This document shows positions 18,753 to 27,678 of a stretch of DNA of 64,000 nt, one piece after another. The notes below the pieces were generated by a model. The model was not told where the DNA came from. It did no database searches and saw only the letters and a program-made list of their open reading frames with translations. Numbering within the stretch: position 1 is the first letter of the stretch; the number at the start of each line of letters is the position of its first letter. The position numbers and the translations under genes were made by a program. The stretch spans positions 1,030,339-1,094,338 of the forward strand of contig NZ_JARNTW010000001.1 of the NCBI RefSeq assembly GCF_029433105.1. The letters are read 5' to 3'. The stretch is from Runella sp. MFBS21. Lineage in GTDB: Bacteria > Bacteroidota > Bacteroidia > Cytophagales > Spirosomataceae.

Positions 18753-20027
18753 GTGACTACTATCGATTTCGCTATAAAATACAATTTAGATACTCCCCTA
18801 GCTAGAGGAATCAAGCAGGTGGGTATAGGAAAGCATGGAAGCAAACCCCTCGCGCCAGAGCTTGTGGAAGAGTGTTTGCGAGAGCTAATCCAAGGGCATT
18901 GTCATCCTTTACAAAAAGGGGCCTTCTTTGGGGCATTGATGATGAAAGGCCCTACCGATGCAGAGCTGAAACTAGAAACCTATATAGGAAGGCATGCCTT
19001 TTCGAATCCTGTATTTTTTTTAAATAAACTTTGCCCTGATTTGCCCCAAAATATGTTTCCGATTGGTGTGAAATTACTAAGTGGAAAATCACTACAAGTA
19101 TCTGAAGCGCATCAACTAGGCGATTTTTTATTGTCTGATGAACCTTGCGAAACTTTTAAAGGAATGGCAGTGAGTATTCTTCGAGTACGCTATGAAACCA
19201 ACGACGAATACGAAGGACTGCATGAGGCAGTCATGAGTACTTATACGCCCGGTTTTCAGCGCCGTGTCAAAACCAAGTTCCCGATTATTCAATTGGCCGA
19301 ACCCTTCGATGGTGTGGAGCATTCCTACATGATTACGCCTTTGCTGGCGTATTTTTTTCAGGAACGTAACTATAACGCAGTGACAGCACTAGGGCGCTCT
19401 TCAGGTCCTAAATATAAATTTAACTCCCACGATTTGTATCTTTATTTAGGAAGTTGGCTTCTGGCCGACAACCACGAATTATTGGAGATGAATCCTACGT
19501 TTGGGTGGGTCTTGGACCAAAAATCGCTTTCGCCTGCCCTTGACCAATGGGTAGAGCGCCGCCGAACTACGTTGAAAAGACCGTTTTTGGCCACGCTCGA
19601 AAAAGTGCTTAATCCCTGTGGTGCTCGTATTTTGGTCACGTCAGTATTTCATATTACCTATCAGATGAAGATGGCTGAGCTGGCACTTATGGCAGGTTTT
19701 GACGGCGTAATGGTGCTCAAACGAGGCTTAGAAGGGAGTTTGGCTCCTTCTACCTCCAAAGCAAGCGGTCTGCTGTGTGCGGTACGGAATGCCAACAATC
19801 ATCTGTTTTTTACGCGATTGGAGCATGATTTTCCCGCTTTTGCAGCTTATCGTACGGAGACTGATGACGAAATCGAAAACCCTACCGCCGAAATCAATGC
19901 GACTTTGATTAGAAAATACCTTCATAATGGGCGTACCGACTATCATGATTTTGACAATAGAGTAGGGTATGCCAAGGCTTTATATATGAGAGGGTTGGAC
20001 TGGATTGAGAGTCAAATAGGCTACTGA
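18753..20027 (+). CDS. Anthranilate phosphoribosyltransferase-like protein (TrpD2/GT3 fold)
   Basis: A 424-residue protein with the small N-terminal helical domain and the glycosyltransferase-family-3 large domain: LIQGHCHPLQKGAFFGALMM is the TrpD-like helical region, and GFDGVMVLKRGLEGSLAPS corresponds to the G-x-E-G-x-x-P/S loop. The TrpD glycine loop that binds PRPP is not obvious. Known relatives (TrpD2, YbiB) lack anthranilate activity and bind nucleic acid. It is divergent from the nitrate operon; no tryptophan genes are near, so a tryptophan role is unlikely. The start is GTG at 18753. Confidence 0.75.
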   Translation: MTTIDFAIKYNLDTPLARGIKQVGIGKHGSKPLAPELVEECLRELIQGHCHPLQKGAFFGALMMKGPTDAELKLETYIGRHAFSNPVFFLNKLCPDLPQNMFPIGVKLLSGKSLQVSEAHQLGDFLLSDEPCETFKGMAVSILRVRYETNDEYEGLHEAVMSTYTPGFQRRVKTKFPIIQLAEPFDGVEHSYMITPLLAYFFQERNYNAVTALGRSSGPKYKFNSHDLYLYLGSWLLADNHELLEMNPTFGWVLDQKSLSPALDQWVERRRTTLKRPFLATLEKVLNPCGARILVTSVFHITYQMKMAELALMAGFDGVMVLKRGLEGSLAPSTSKASGLLCAVRNANNHLFFTRLEHDFPAFAAYRTETDDEIENPTAEINATLIRKYLHNGRTDYHDFDNRVGYAKALYMRGLDWIESQIGY

Positions 20028-20035
20028 AATAAGAG

Positions 20036-20062
20036 GCTGTCGGCGCTTAGAGCGCCAACAGC
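20036..20062. terminator. Hairpin between converging TrpD2-like gene and mnmA
   Basis: A 12-bp stem with one mismatch: GCTGTCGGCGCT (20036-20047) pairs with AGCGCCAACAGC (20051-20062) around TAG. It lies between two converging stops and should act in both directions, although its T-tracts are weak. Confidence 0.65.
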
Positions 20063-20076
20063 GTTAGAAATACTAT

Positions 20077-21180
20077 TTATTGACGAAAGCTTTTGCTAAT
20101 CCATCCGCCACCTACTACATCATCGCCTTCATAAAAGACCGCAGCTTGTCCTGGCGCAATCGCACTTACAGATTCTTGAAAAAGAACCTTGATACGGTCA
20201 TCAGCTTCTTGAACGATAGTGGCAGGGGCACCTTCGTGTTTGTACCTTACTTTGGTGATGGTATCCAAAGAGGCATCAATACGAGCGTATTTCTGAAGAT
20301 TGAGCTTTGAGACGTACATACCATCTCGTTCGAGGTCTTTGTCGCGCCCGAGTACTACTTCGTTGGTATCTTTGCGGATTTCGGTCACAAACACTGGATA
20401 GCCGAGGGCGATGCCAAGCCCTTTGCGTTGACCAATCGTATAAAAAGGATAACCTTCATGTTTTCCTACGACGGTTCCGTCTTGTAACACATAATTGCCC
20501 CCCGCTACTTGGCTTTCAAGTTCGGGCAAGCGGCGTTTGAGAAAGCCACGGTAATCATTGTCGGGAACAAAACAAATCTCGTAACTTTCTGATTTGTTGA
20601 CCAAATCCATAAAACCACGTTCTTTGGCCATTTCGCGGATTTCGGCTTTTCTCAAGTGCCCTAGGGGTAGTTTGGTACGGGCCAAGCTTTCTTGAGATAC
20701 TCCCCAAAGTACGTAGCTTTGGTCTTTCCAAGTATCAATTCCTTTGGATACCACATAGCGACCGTTTTCTTGTCGTACGTGGGCGTAGTGGCCGGTGGCA
20801 ATATATTCACAATCTAAGCGGTCGGCGCGGCGAAGCAGTGCATCCCATTTGATATGAGTGTTGCAAAGTACACAAGGATTAGGGGTGCGGCCTTCGAGAT
20901 ATTCACCCGTAAAATGATCAATGACATAGTCACCAAATTCGTTACGAATATCCAAAATGTAATGAGGAAAACCCAACTCGACGGCCACCGTGCGGGCATC
21001 GTTGATAGAGTCGAGAGAGCAGCAACCTGTTTCTTTTTTGGAGCCGCCGCTACTGGCATAGTCCCAAGTTTTCATGGTCATGCCAATGACTTCATAGCCT
21101 TGTTCGTGGAGGAGGACAGAAGCGAGAGAACTGTCGATGCCGCCACTCATGGCGACTAAAATGCGTCCGTGTTTGCTCAT
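20077..21180 (-). CDS. mnmA: tRNA-specific 2-thiouridylase MnmA
   Basis: A 367-residue enzyme that thiolates U34 of tRNA Lys, Glu and Gln using ATP. The PP-loop AMSGGIDSSLAS is at residues 9-20. The first catalytic cysteine is in NPCVLCN (near 100-106) and the second in YEICFVPD (near 200). A DYRGFL and an IGQRKGLGI motif follow, as in all MnmA. The length is normal for the family and the ATG at 21180 is the natural start. A cytoplasmic housekeeping gene; it marks the end of the conserved chromosomal part, because an integrase begins 245 bp upstream on the other strand. Confidence 0.96.
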   Translation of the reverse strand: MSKHGRILVAMSGGIDSSLASVLLHEQGYEVIGMTMKTWDYASSGGSKKETGCCSLDSINDARTVAVELGFPHYILDIRNEFGDYVIDHFTGEYLEGRTPNPCVLCNTHIKWDALLRRADRLDCEYIATGHYAHVRQENGRYVVSKGIDTWKDQSYVLWGVSQESLARTKLPLGHLRKAEIREMAKERGFMDLVNKSESYEICFVPDNDYRGFLKRRLPELESQVAGGNYVLQDGTVVGKHEGYPFYTIGQRKGLGIALGYPVFVTEIRKDTNEVVLGRDKDLERDGMYVSKLNLQKYARIDASLDTITKVRYKHEGAPATIVQEADDRIKVLFQESVSAIAPGQAAVFYEGDDVVGGGWISKSFRQ

Positions 21181-21341
21181 AATTGTATCTGACCGAGGTT
21201 CAAAGCCTCGCGATGTTTGGTTTGATATGTATTGATTTGTATTAATATTTGCTGATTATCAGCGCTTTGTGTTTTTAATAAAATCAGGATAAAACAAGGA
21301 AAACCAAGATTTGTTGTACCTATGTTGTACCAATTTTTTTT

Positions 21342-21349
21342 TATCTTTG
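21342..21349 (+). promoter_or_regulatory. Candidate -7 element of the integrase gene
   Basis: TATCTTTG matches TAnnTTTG and lies 77 bp before the integrase ATG. Two GTTGTACC copies just upstream (from 21313 and 21324) form a short direct repeat that might be a binding site. The -33 box is not clear. Confidence 0.4.
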
Positions 21350-21425
21350 TAATAGATTACAGTTGAGTGTTAGTATGGGCTAACAATTTTTTTTTAAAAT
21401 CAATTCACTCTATCCTGATAATTTT

Positions 21426-22646
21426 ATGGCCTCCTCTCTGAAAGCTGTCTTGCGAAAAAAAACTAATCAGGACGGCACGTTTCCTTTGGCAATTCGCGTA
21501 ACCGTGGATCGGAAGTCCTCTTACATCTATTTAGGTCAGCATTTAAAAACCTCTGACTGGGATGCTGTAGGGCAGAAAGTCCGTAAAATTCACCCTAATT
21601 CGGCAAGAATTAATAATCTTATTCTCCAAAAAAAAGCAGAGATTAATGAGAAGTTGCTGGAAATCTCTTCACAGCATAAAGAGGTGTCTTCTCAAATTGT
21701 TCGTAAACAAGTTAAATCAAAAAGCGGCGCGTCGTTTTTTGACCAAGCTGCTACATTTGTGGAGACCTTACGCAAACAAGGAAAGTACAATCGCGTAAGT
21801 ACTGAACAACCTAGAATTAATCGATTTCATGAGTTTCTGAAAGGGAAGGATATTGCCTTTGCTGACATTACTGTGCCTTTGATTACAAGATTTAAAGCTT
21901 ACTTGAAAGGAACTCGTCAGGTAGGAGAGCGAACAATAATGAATCATCTTATCACGATTCGAACTATTTATAATCAAGGGATAGCCGAAGGGCTGGTAGA
22001 AGTAAAACATTATCCGTTTGGAAAAGGGAAAATCAAGATTAAATTGCCCGATTCAATAAAAATAGGATTGAATATTGAAGAAGTGAAATTATTAGAAGAG
22101 GTAGGTTTGTCCCAAAACTCACGCTTGGAACATGCAAGGAATCTATGGTTGTTGTCCTTCTATTTTGCTGGAATGCGAGTCTCTGATGTTTTGAGATTAA
22201 AATGGACCGATTTTCAAAACGACCGTCTGCATTATAAGATGGGGAAGAATGAAAAAACAGGCTCGCTAAAAGTTTCTGATAAGGTACGCACTATTCTTAA
22301 CCAGTACCCTAAAAATGGAAGGCATGATTTGATTTTTCCTGAGTTACAAGTGTTAGAGAATTTAAAAGATACGTATGAAGTGCAAAAGAAAATAGCAAAT
22401 GCTATTCGTCGATTAGATAATCATTTACACCAAGTGGCTAAATTGGCAGGGATTCATAAGACGCTAACCATGCATATAGCGCGTCATACCTTTGGTAACA
22501 TTTCAGGCGACAAGATACCTATTCAATTGTTACAGAAGTTATATCGTCATACATCGGTTACGACGACCATTGGTTATCAAAGCAATTTTATCCACAAAGA
22601 TGCCGATGACGCTTTGGATGCTGTTCTAAACAATAGAGGTGATTAA
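21426..22646 (+). CDS. Tyrosine recombinase/integrase, Bacteroidota type
   Basis: A 406-residue site-specific recombinase. It has an N-terminal arm-binding domain (SSLKAVLRKKTNQDGTFPL), a SAM-like core-binding domain and a catalytic domain. Catalytic residues visible: Arg251 in FAGMRVSDVLRLKW, His350 and Arg353 in HIARHTFGN, His376 near LYRHTSVTTT and the nucleophile Tyr384 in IGYQ. This is the size and layout of integrases of Bacteroidota conjugative and mobilizable elements. It directly adjoins mnmA and has its own -7 box, so the element end should be between 21,181 and 21,400. No tRNA or clear attachment repeat was found. Confidence 0.92.
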   Translation: MASSLKAVLRKKTNQDGTFPLAIRVTVDRKSSYIYLGQHLKTSDWDAVGQKVRKIHPNSARINNLILQKKAEINEKLLEISSQHKEVSSQIVRKQVKSKSGASFFDQAATFVETLRKQGKYNRVSTEQPRINRFHEFLKGKDIAFADITVPLITRFKAYLKGTRQVGERTIMNHLITIRTIYNQGIAEGLVEVKHYPFGKGKIKIKLPDSIKIGLNIEEVKLLEEVGLSQNSRLEHARNLWLLSFYFAGMRVSDVLRLKWTDFQNDRLHYKMGKNEKTGSLKVSDKVRTILNQYPKNGRHDLIFPELQVLENLKDTYEVQKKIANAIRRLDNHLHQVAKLAGIHKTLTMHIARHTFGNISGDKIPIQLLQKLYRHTSVTTTIGYQSNFIHKDADDALDAVLNNRGD

Positions 22647-22706
22647 GGGTGAAGTTGCAGATTTATTATATGTGTATGCATCAATTTTTATTATTTCAAA
22701 CAAATT

Positions 22707-23130
22707 ATGAATAGGGGCGTCGTTTCATTGGATACGCACCGACGGAAGAAAGACGGCACTTGCCCGATCATTATGCGTTTAGGGCATAATGAGAAAACCA
22801 CCTCCATTCCTGTTGGCATCAGCATTGAGCAAAAGGATTGAGATGAGAAAAAACGCCTCATTAGAAATTCCTACAAAGGTACAGGCTCAGTGGCCAGGCT
22901 TAATAACCAGATTCAAAAAACGAAAGCGGATGAGATGGATATTATTCGAATCGAGATAGTTCTTCAAACCTTATCGTCACTGAAAAACAAGTAAACCCTA
23001 CGACATCAAGATTACACCACCGCTTGAAAAAATATTGGGGCATTTCATACAACAGAATACTGACTCTAAATTTATATTCCCAATCCTGAAAAGAAATACC
23101 CCGGCTCTTCGTGAAAGGGATATTTGGAGT
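22707..23130 (+). pseudogene. Second tyrosine integrase, broken and truncated
   Basis: The frame from ATG 22707 begins with an integrase arm domain (SLDTHRRKKDGTCPIIMRL) but meets TGA at codon 45, exactly where family members have the Trp of a D-W-D motif, and a second stop at 22994. A further in-frame fragment from 22999 reads KITPPLEKIL, then SKFIFPIL, which is the region before the second catalytic block. The core domain between these two pieces is missing, and the C-terminal catalytic part is cut off by the IS remnant that begins at 23130. It is a decayed relative of the intact integrase upstream, not a duplicate of it. Confidence 0.75.
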
Positions 23131-23680
23131 GGTCCTCACTTGACGGACACTTTACTTTGCAGATTTAGTAATAGATTTTGGTTAAATATTTCTTCAAATT
23201 TCTCCGGACTTTGGTAACCTAAAGATGAGTGTCTCCGCTTACGATTATAATAGACTTCAATATACTCAAATACCTCTGTTTTAGCATCTTCCAAACTATC
23301 AAAAGCCCCCTTTTCTAGCATTTCGCGCTTGATAGTGGCCCAAATTGATTCCGCGTAAGCATTTTCATAAACAGATTTTTTGCCTGCCATACTTTGTTTA
23401 AAAAAGTGTTTGTCAACGAGTTGTTTGAATTTAGCTCCAAAATACTGACCACCTCTGTCAGAATGGACCGTAAGCTCTGAGGGCGGTCTGTGACGATCTA
23501 TTCCATTTTTCAGTGCTATCGTCACCAGTTCCTGCGTCATACTTACATCCAGGTGCCACCCTACAATTCTGCGTGTGTACAAGTCCATCCATGCCGCCAA
23601 ATAAGTCCATTTTCCGTCTTTGAGAGGGATGTACGTTATATCGGATAACTTGCTCTGAAATTTGTTGAGTCTGAGCTAAC
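23130..23680 (-). mobile_element. IS3-family insertion sequence remnant with DDE transposase 3' part
   Basis: The minus-strand frame ending at 23136 encodes the integrase core of an IS3 orfB transposase. It has SDITYIPL, the central VHSDRGGQYFG and NAYAESIWATIKRE, which supply the DDE residues, then KRRHSSLGYQSPEKFE at the end. Upstream the frame reaches a TAG near 23,675, so the 5' half of orfB and all of orfA are missing. The outer end carries TGGTCCTCACTTGACGGACA at 23130-23149, a typical IS3-type terminal inverted repeat. No matching left end is seen, so the element is dead. Confidence 0.8.
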
Positions 23681-23808
23681 GGAACAATATCTACACCAAA
23701 GTAACGGCTTTGCTTATATGAGAATACAACAATATCTTTGTTTGGTAACTCTTCCTTTTCAAATCCGTAAGATTGGTAAATTTTAATTAAATCATCTACG
23801 TTGATCAT
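23664..23808 (-). pseudogene. 5' fragment of an unknown gene, cut by the IS remnant
   Basis: A frame starting at ATG 23808 encodes about 47 residues of ordinary protein (VDDLIKIYQSYGF, FSYKQSRYFGVDIVPL) and then runs into IS3 sequence out of frame. It is therefore the start of a former gene whose remainder was lost. I do not recognise the family. Confidence 0.5.
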
Positions 23809-23989
23809 TTATATATATTTATAAATTTAGCTATTCAAAATCAGCACCACATAGTTAGCAATTTGTCAAAATAAATAGTTATAACAAAACTATTCGAAAT
23901 TATTATAATTACTTTGTGTATGAATGAGATGGGGCTCTTGAGCCAAACACATATAACTTTTTGCTTATACAACCAATTCGCTTTATTTC

Positions 23990-24259
23990 ATGCAAGTCAT
24001 CTGCCTAGAAGAAGCCGCCTTCTACACCTTGATCGAGCAGGTAGTGGCCCGTTTGAAAGAAACTCACGGCGAAGAGAAAGAAAAGTGGATTTCGGACGAA
24101 CAGGCCATGCAATTGCTCAATATCAAATCCAAAACCACCCTGCAAAAACTGCGGGATGAAGGAAAAATACGCTTTTCTCAACCCCAAAAGAAAATCATCC
24201 TCTACGACCGCGATTCCATTGAGGCTTATTTACAACAACACGCCCGTAACACCTTTTAA
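23990..24259 (+). CDS. Excisionase-like helix-turn-helix protein
   Basis: An 89-residue protein whose second half is a MerR/Xis-type winged helix: WISDEQAMQLLNIKSKTTLQ, then LRDEGKIRFSQ, then a YDRDSIEAYL hairpin. Such proteins in Bacteroidota mobile elements control excision and transfer genes. It is the first gene of the plus-strand mobilization cluster and ends 2 bp before the next gene. The start ATG at 23990 follows a long AT-rich leader. DNA binding is likely; the target is unknown. Confidence 0.78.
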   Translation: MQVICLEEAAFYTLIEQVVARLKETHGEEKEKWISDEQAMQLLNIKSKTTLQKLRDEGKIRFSQPQKKIILYDRDSIEAYLQQHARNTF

Positions 24260-24261
24260 TC

Positions 24262-24534
24262 ATGGAAGAACAAAACACCTCCGTTCCGCCCGAGTACCAA
24301 AAACGTTTTAATGAAGGCTATACCATCGCCAAGTACATGCCCGAACTGGCCCGGCAGCTCACTGCGGCGATGAAAGACAAAGAACCCAACGGTTTTCAGG
24401 ACGGACAGCGTCAGTTTTTAAGCGAACAGCCCAAAGATAAACGCCCGGCCTGGCTCACTGGCAACCGTCCCGCCAAAGCCGAACCGCAGCCCGACAAAAA
24501 CAAAGACCGCGACATTGAACCCGAACTTGACTAA
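24262..24534 (+). CDS. Small hydrophilic protein of the mobilization cluster
   Basis: A 90-residue protein with no membrane segment: a helical N-terminal half (YQKRFNEGYTIAKYMPEL) and a proline- and lysine-rich disordered tail ending DIEPELD. The end RDIEPELD resembles the end of the relaxase (DRFYEPEL), which hints at a shared tail signal in this element. It starts 2 bp after the HTH gene and its stop overlaps the stop of the convergent gene by 4 bp. No family recognised; function unknown. Confidence 0.65.
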   Translation: MEEQNTSVPPEYQKRFNEGYTIAKYMPELARQLTAAMKDKEPNGFQDGQRQFLSEQPKDKRPAWLTGNRPAKAEPQPDKNKDRDIEPELD

Positions 24535-25310
24535 TCTTTGTCGGGTGATTTATCTTCCTTGGTTTTGGTAGGACTAGGTTTCTCCGCCGATTTTTCCAAC
24601 GCTTTGGTGTAGCTCAGCGACTGCGAAAACCGCTCCGACATCGACATCGTCGGTTGCGCTCTGGCCTCTTCTTTCCCCGACGTTGGAGGTTGTTCCGCTG
24701 CTTTCTCCGCCCCGCGCTCTTTCACGGCGGCTATTTGCCGCTGCATAAATTCCTGCGAGTTATTCAGTTCTTTTTCCGTTTTGGCCGCATCCCTATTAAT
24801 TTCTTCGGGAGATTTGGGATCTCTCGGGGGACCTTCCCTAAAATTCTTCATCTGAGCTCGCATGTAGTCCTGGGAGGTATTGATATCCTTTTCCGACTTC
24901 CCCAAACGTTCCAACTCTTTTTCGCCCTTGCCTTCAAAGACATTGGGGTGCAGTTTATCCATCACCGTCTGACGTATCTGTTTCGCCGTTTCGGGATCGG
25001 TCTCCATCACCTGCAGTTGCAGCTCAATTCGTTCATTGATACCGGTTTCAATCTGGGTTTTCTCCGCCTCCAACTTCCCCATTGTGAAGTCTTTATTGCC
25101 CGCAGGCCGCCCTGTGACAAAACCAGGAGGCGCATACTTGAGGCTATGTTTGGGGGGCTTGGAAGCCTCTTTCGACAAGGCTTCGAGTTGTTTGTCAATT
25201 TCTTGCCGACGTTCCAAGCCCTGTTTCATCAGGTCATCTAGGTATTCATAACCTTCTGGAAAGGCAGATTTCTGCTTTTTATCTTTGTCGTCATCATCTT
25301 TGCCGCTCAT
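24531..25310 (-). CDS. Charged coiled-coil protein, opposite strand inside the mobilization cluster
   Basis: A 259-residue protein, about 35% charged, with no signal peptide. A central NSQEFMQRQ/TSQDYMRAQ pair shows an internal duplication: two segments of the form E-K-E/D-(L/I)-N-(N/T)-S-Q-(E/D)-(F/Y)-M-x-x-Q lie at residues 141-152 and 180-191. The C-terminus is Lys/Asp/Ser-rich (TKTKEDKSPDKD). The only gene on the minus strand in this cluster, and convergent with the small gene before it. A DNA-binding or scaffold role would suit this composition, but nothing identifies it. Confidence 0.6.
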   Translation of the reverse strand: MSGKDDDDKDKKQKSAFPEGYEYLDDLMKQGLERRQEIDKQLEALSKEASKPPKHSLKYAPPGFVTGRPAGNKDFTMGKLEAEKTQIETGINERIELQLQVMETDPETAKQIRQTVMDKLHPNVFEGKGEKELERLGKSEKDINTSQDYMRAQMKNFREGPPRDPKSPEEINRDAAKTEKELNNSQEFMQRQIAAVKERGAEKAAEQPPTSGKEEARAQPTMSMSERFSQSLSYTKALEKSAEKPSPTKTKEDKSPDKD

Positions 25311-25358
25311 AACTTTCGGGGTTTAGGACTTGATTTTCGGGGGAATTATGCTAACCTA

Positions 25359-26039
25359 ATGAATCTTTTACTTTACCGGGGGAATGTTATGGATTGGCGA
25401 CAACAGACCATTGAAAACGTCTTTGGCGGCGACGAAAAACGCTTTGAGAACGCCTACCAAACCGCCGTCACCGAAGCCATCAGCGAGGCCGTGGCTTGGA
25501 AAGACCTGGCCCTCAACGCCACCCTACTGCCCCATTTAGAAGACGCCACCCACCAACTCATCGAACAGCGCTTGGGCTATGTGCCTCACCCTTCCGTAAG
25601 TCTGCCCTACGCGCCTTACCTGCGGGCACTGCTGCAAAGCTATCATCAGGGAACGCTGTCTCAGAATGCCTTCAAGCATGAGGCCGAAGAACACATCAAA
25701 CTCATCCGCAATGCTGACATGGTTCATTACTCTTCTGCCGAACCAGCCCCGCACTTTCAACAAAGTTATCAAAAAATGTTCGGAATATATGGCTCCCAAG
25801 CCAAAGACCGTTTGACCCGTTTTTTGGGCTATGAACCGCTGTTGGAACATTCCCTGATGGCCGAATTGTGGTTGTTCGACCTGATGACCAGGGACACCAT
25901 TCGGCTGCCCGAAGCACGCACCGCCGTGGACTTTAAAGCCCTGACGATCATTCGTTACCGCGAAATATTACTCGGTCAAGGAAAAGCTGCCGCCGATGCG
26001 TCCCCTCTTCTAGGCCCCTTTCGACCACTTGATAACTAA
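25359..26039 (+). CDS. Hypothetical protein of the mobilization cluster
   Basis: A 226-residue, mostly helical soluble protein. Two starts are possible, ATG 25359 or ATG 25389 (MDWRQQTIENVFGG); the second gives a more typical beginning. There are blocks such as QSYHQGTLSQNAFKHEAEEH and LWLFDLMTRDTIRLPEA, but no motif I can name. It lies 82 bp before the coupling protein gene and probably shares its transcript, so an accessory transfer role is likely. Codon use is GC-rich, like the relaxase. Confidence 0.62.
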   Translation: MNLLLYRGNVMDWRQQTIENVFGGDEKRFENAYQTAVTEAISEAVAWKDLALNATLLPHLEDATHQLIEQRLGYVPHPSVSLPYAPYLRALLQSYHQGTLSQNAFKHEAEEHIKLIRNADMVHYSSAEPAPHFQQSYQKMFGIYGSQAKDRLTRFLGYEPLLEHSLMAELWLFDLMTRDTIRLPEARTAVDFKALTIIRYREILLGQGKAAADASPLLGPFRPLDN

Positions 26040-26121
26040 TTCACCCCTTTTTTTACTCAATCCTTGGTAAACAGGCTCAAAAGCATAGTTTTGAATAGCC
26101 ATTTTATGCCCCTTACCAACG

Positions 26122-27639
26122 ATGCCAGCCTTCGATTTAGATCAGCCCTTGATTGAGTTAGCCTCTCAAACCGAACGGGGATATTGGACCATTCGCCACG
26201 CCGTCGAAGGCGTCCAAATCTTCGGGGGGATTGGTTCGGGCAAAACCTCCGGTTCGGGCCGCATGCTGGCCCTCAAGTATTTGGCCAGTGGTTTCGGAGG
26301 CTTGGTCTTGACCGTCAAACCCGATGAAAAACAGGCGTGGCAAGAATACTGCCAACTGACGGGACGCGAGCGGGATCTGATCATTCTGGAACCGGGTGGT
26401 CCCCACCGTTTTAACTTCCTGCAATACGAATCTCGGCAGGCCAAAAGTGCGCTGACCGAAAACATTGTCGAAGTCCTCAAAACCGTCATCCGCGCGGGGG
26501 AGGAAAAGGACAGCGGTAAAAGTGACGATGCCTTCTGGGAAACGGCCTTGGACATGCTGATCTTTAACGTCATCGACCTGTGCCAACTGGCCTACGGGCA
26601 TATCTCCGTGCAACAGATGTACGACATCGTGCAGACCATTCCCAAAAGCCATGAACAATTGCAAAATTCTCCTCAGGAGGGAGAAGTCAAAGCCTTTCAA
26701 AAAGCGTTTGAAGCCGCCCGTAAGCGCGTTACCGAAAACATGGATGCGTGGTTTAATGCGTTGCCGGCGGCTCAACAAACCATTTTGCAAAACGAAGCTG
26801 CTTTTGAAGCCGAACTGCTCCACGCCCTTCCCCAAGCCCGCTTGCTCAAATTTCTCGACCAGTTTTTCTTCGACAGCTTTATTAATCTGTCCGAGAAAAC
26901 CCGTTCGATCATTGATTTTACCTTTGCAGGCTTTCTGTTTCGTTTGCTGCGCGAACCCGTTTATTCGCTCTTTTGTCGGGGTGACTCCACCGTCACCCCC
27001 GAAGACTGCCTGAACGGCAAAATCATCCTGCTCAACTTGCCCGTCAAGGTTTATCACAAAGTCGGCAGGGATTGCCAAATCCTCTTCAAGTACATTTGGC
27101 AAAGAGCCATGGAAAAACGGCCGGTCAACCCCCAAGCCCGTCCCTTGTTTTTGTGGGCCGATGAAGCCCAAAACTTCCTGCACGAACACGATGCCGACTA
27201 CCAAGCCACCGCCCGCAGTAGTCGCATTGCAACGGTCTATATTTCCCAGAACTTGCCCAACTACTACGCCTGCATGGGTGGGCAAAAAGCCGAATTTCGG
27301 GTCAAAAGTTTTTTGGGTACGCTGGGCACGAAAATCTTTCACGCCAACGCCGACATCGAAACCAACAAATATGCCTCCGAGCTTTTCGGAGAGGCCTACT
27401 TTGAGGAGGAGTCCCACAGCGTGACGGTTTCCCAAAACTTTGGACAAACCAAGTCCAAATCGCTCAAGCTCGAACGCATGGTACGGCCCGAAGAGTTCGT
27501 CCGTCTCCGAACGGGCGGACCGCTGAATAACTTTCGCGTGGAAGGTTATTTACACCGACAGGGAGATGCGCTGCTTCGGGGACTCAATCACACCAAAATG
27601 CTCTTTAACCAGCACTACCAACCTTCCCCCACTCGCTGA
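26122..27639 (+). CDS. Type IV coupling protein (VirD4/TraG/TraD family)
   Basis: A 505-residue AAA+-like pump that links a relaxase-DNA complex to a secretion channel. Walker A is GGIGSGKTS (residues 35-43); Walker B is PLFLWADEAQNF (about 341-352). A TraM-recognition-type stretch, TARSSRIATVYISQNLPNYY, follows. Unlike full VirD4 proteins it has no N-terminal membrane helices; the membrane protein encoded next (27679) may supply this. The 5' end starts almost directly at the ATPase core. In this element it serves the MobF relaxase at 28626. Confidence 0.85.
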   Translation: MPAFDLDQPLIELASQTERGYWTIRHAVEGVQIFGGIGSGKTSGSGRMLALKYLASGFGGLVLTVKPDEKQAWQEYCQLTGRERDLIILEPGGPHRFNFLQYESRQAKSALTENIVEVLKTVIRAGEEKDSGKSDDAFWETALDMLIFNVIDLCQLAYGHISVQQMYDIVQTIPKSHEQLQNSPQEGEVKAFQKAFEAARKRVTENMDAWFNALPAAQQTILQNEAAFEAELLHALPQARLLKFLDQFFFDSFINLSEKTRSIIDFTFAGFLFRLLREPVYSLFCRGDSTVTPEDCLNGKIILLNLPVKVYHKVGRDCQILFKYIWQRAMEKRPVNPQARPLFLWADEAQNFLHEHDADYQATARSSRIATVYISQNLPNYYACMGGQKAEFRVKSFLGTLGTKIFHANADIETNKYASELFGEAYFEEESHSVTVSQNFGQTKSKSLKLERMVRPEEFVRLRTGGPLNNFRVEGYLHRQGDALLRGLNHTKMLFNQHYQPSPTR

Positions 27640-27678
27640 CTTTTTCTTCTTTGTTTTCATTTTAACCTTTACTAACGC

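Noticed and set aside
21181..21425. tRNA gene or attachment site next to the first integrase
   Set aside because: I searched for a cloverleaf and for direct repeats at the far side and saw none; only a short GCTGATTATCAGC palindrome is present.
24654..25241. 195-codon plus-strand ORF opposite the coiled-coil gene
   Set aside because: The composition is that of a shadow frame (Phe/Arg-rich); the minus-strand gene has better starts and overlapping stop architecture, although neither is proven.
26158..27447. 429-codon minus-strand ORF opposite the coupling protein
   Set aside because: It has no recognisable motif and exists because of GC-rich codon use in the coupling protein, which has clear Walker motifs.
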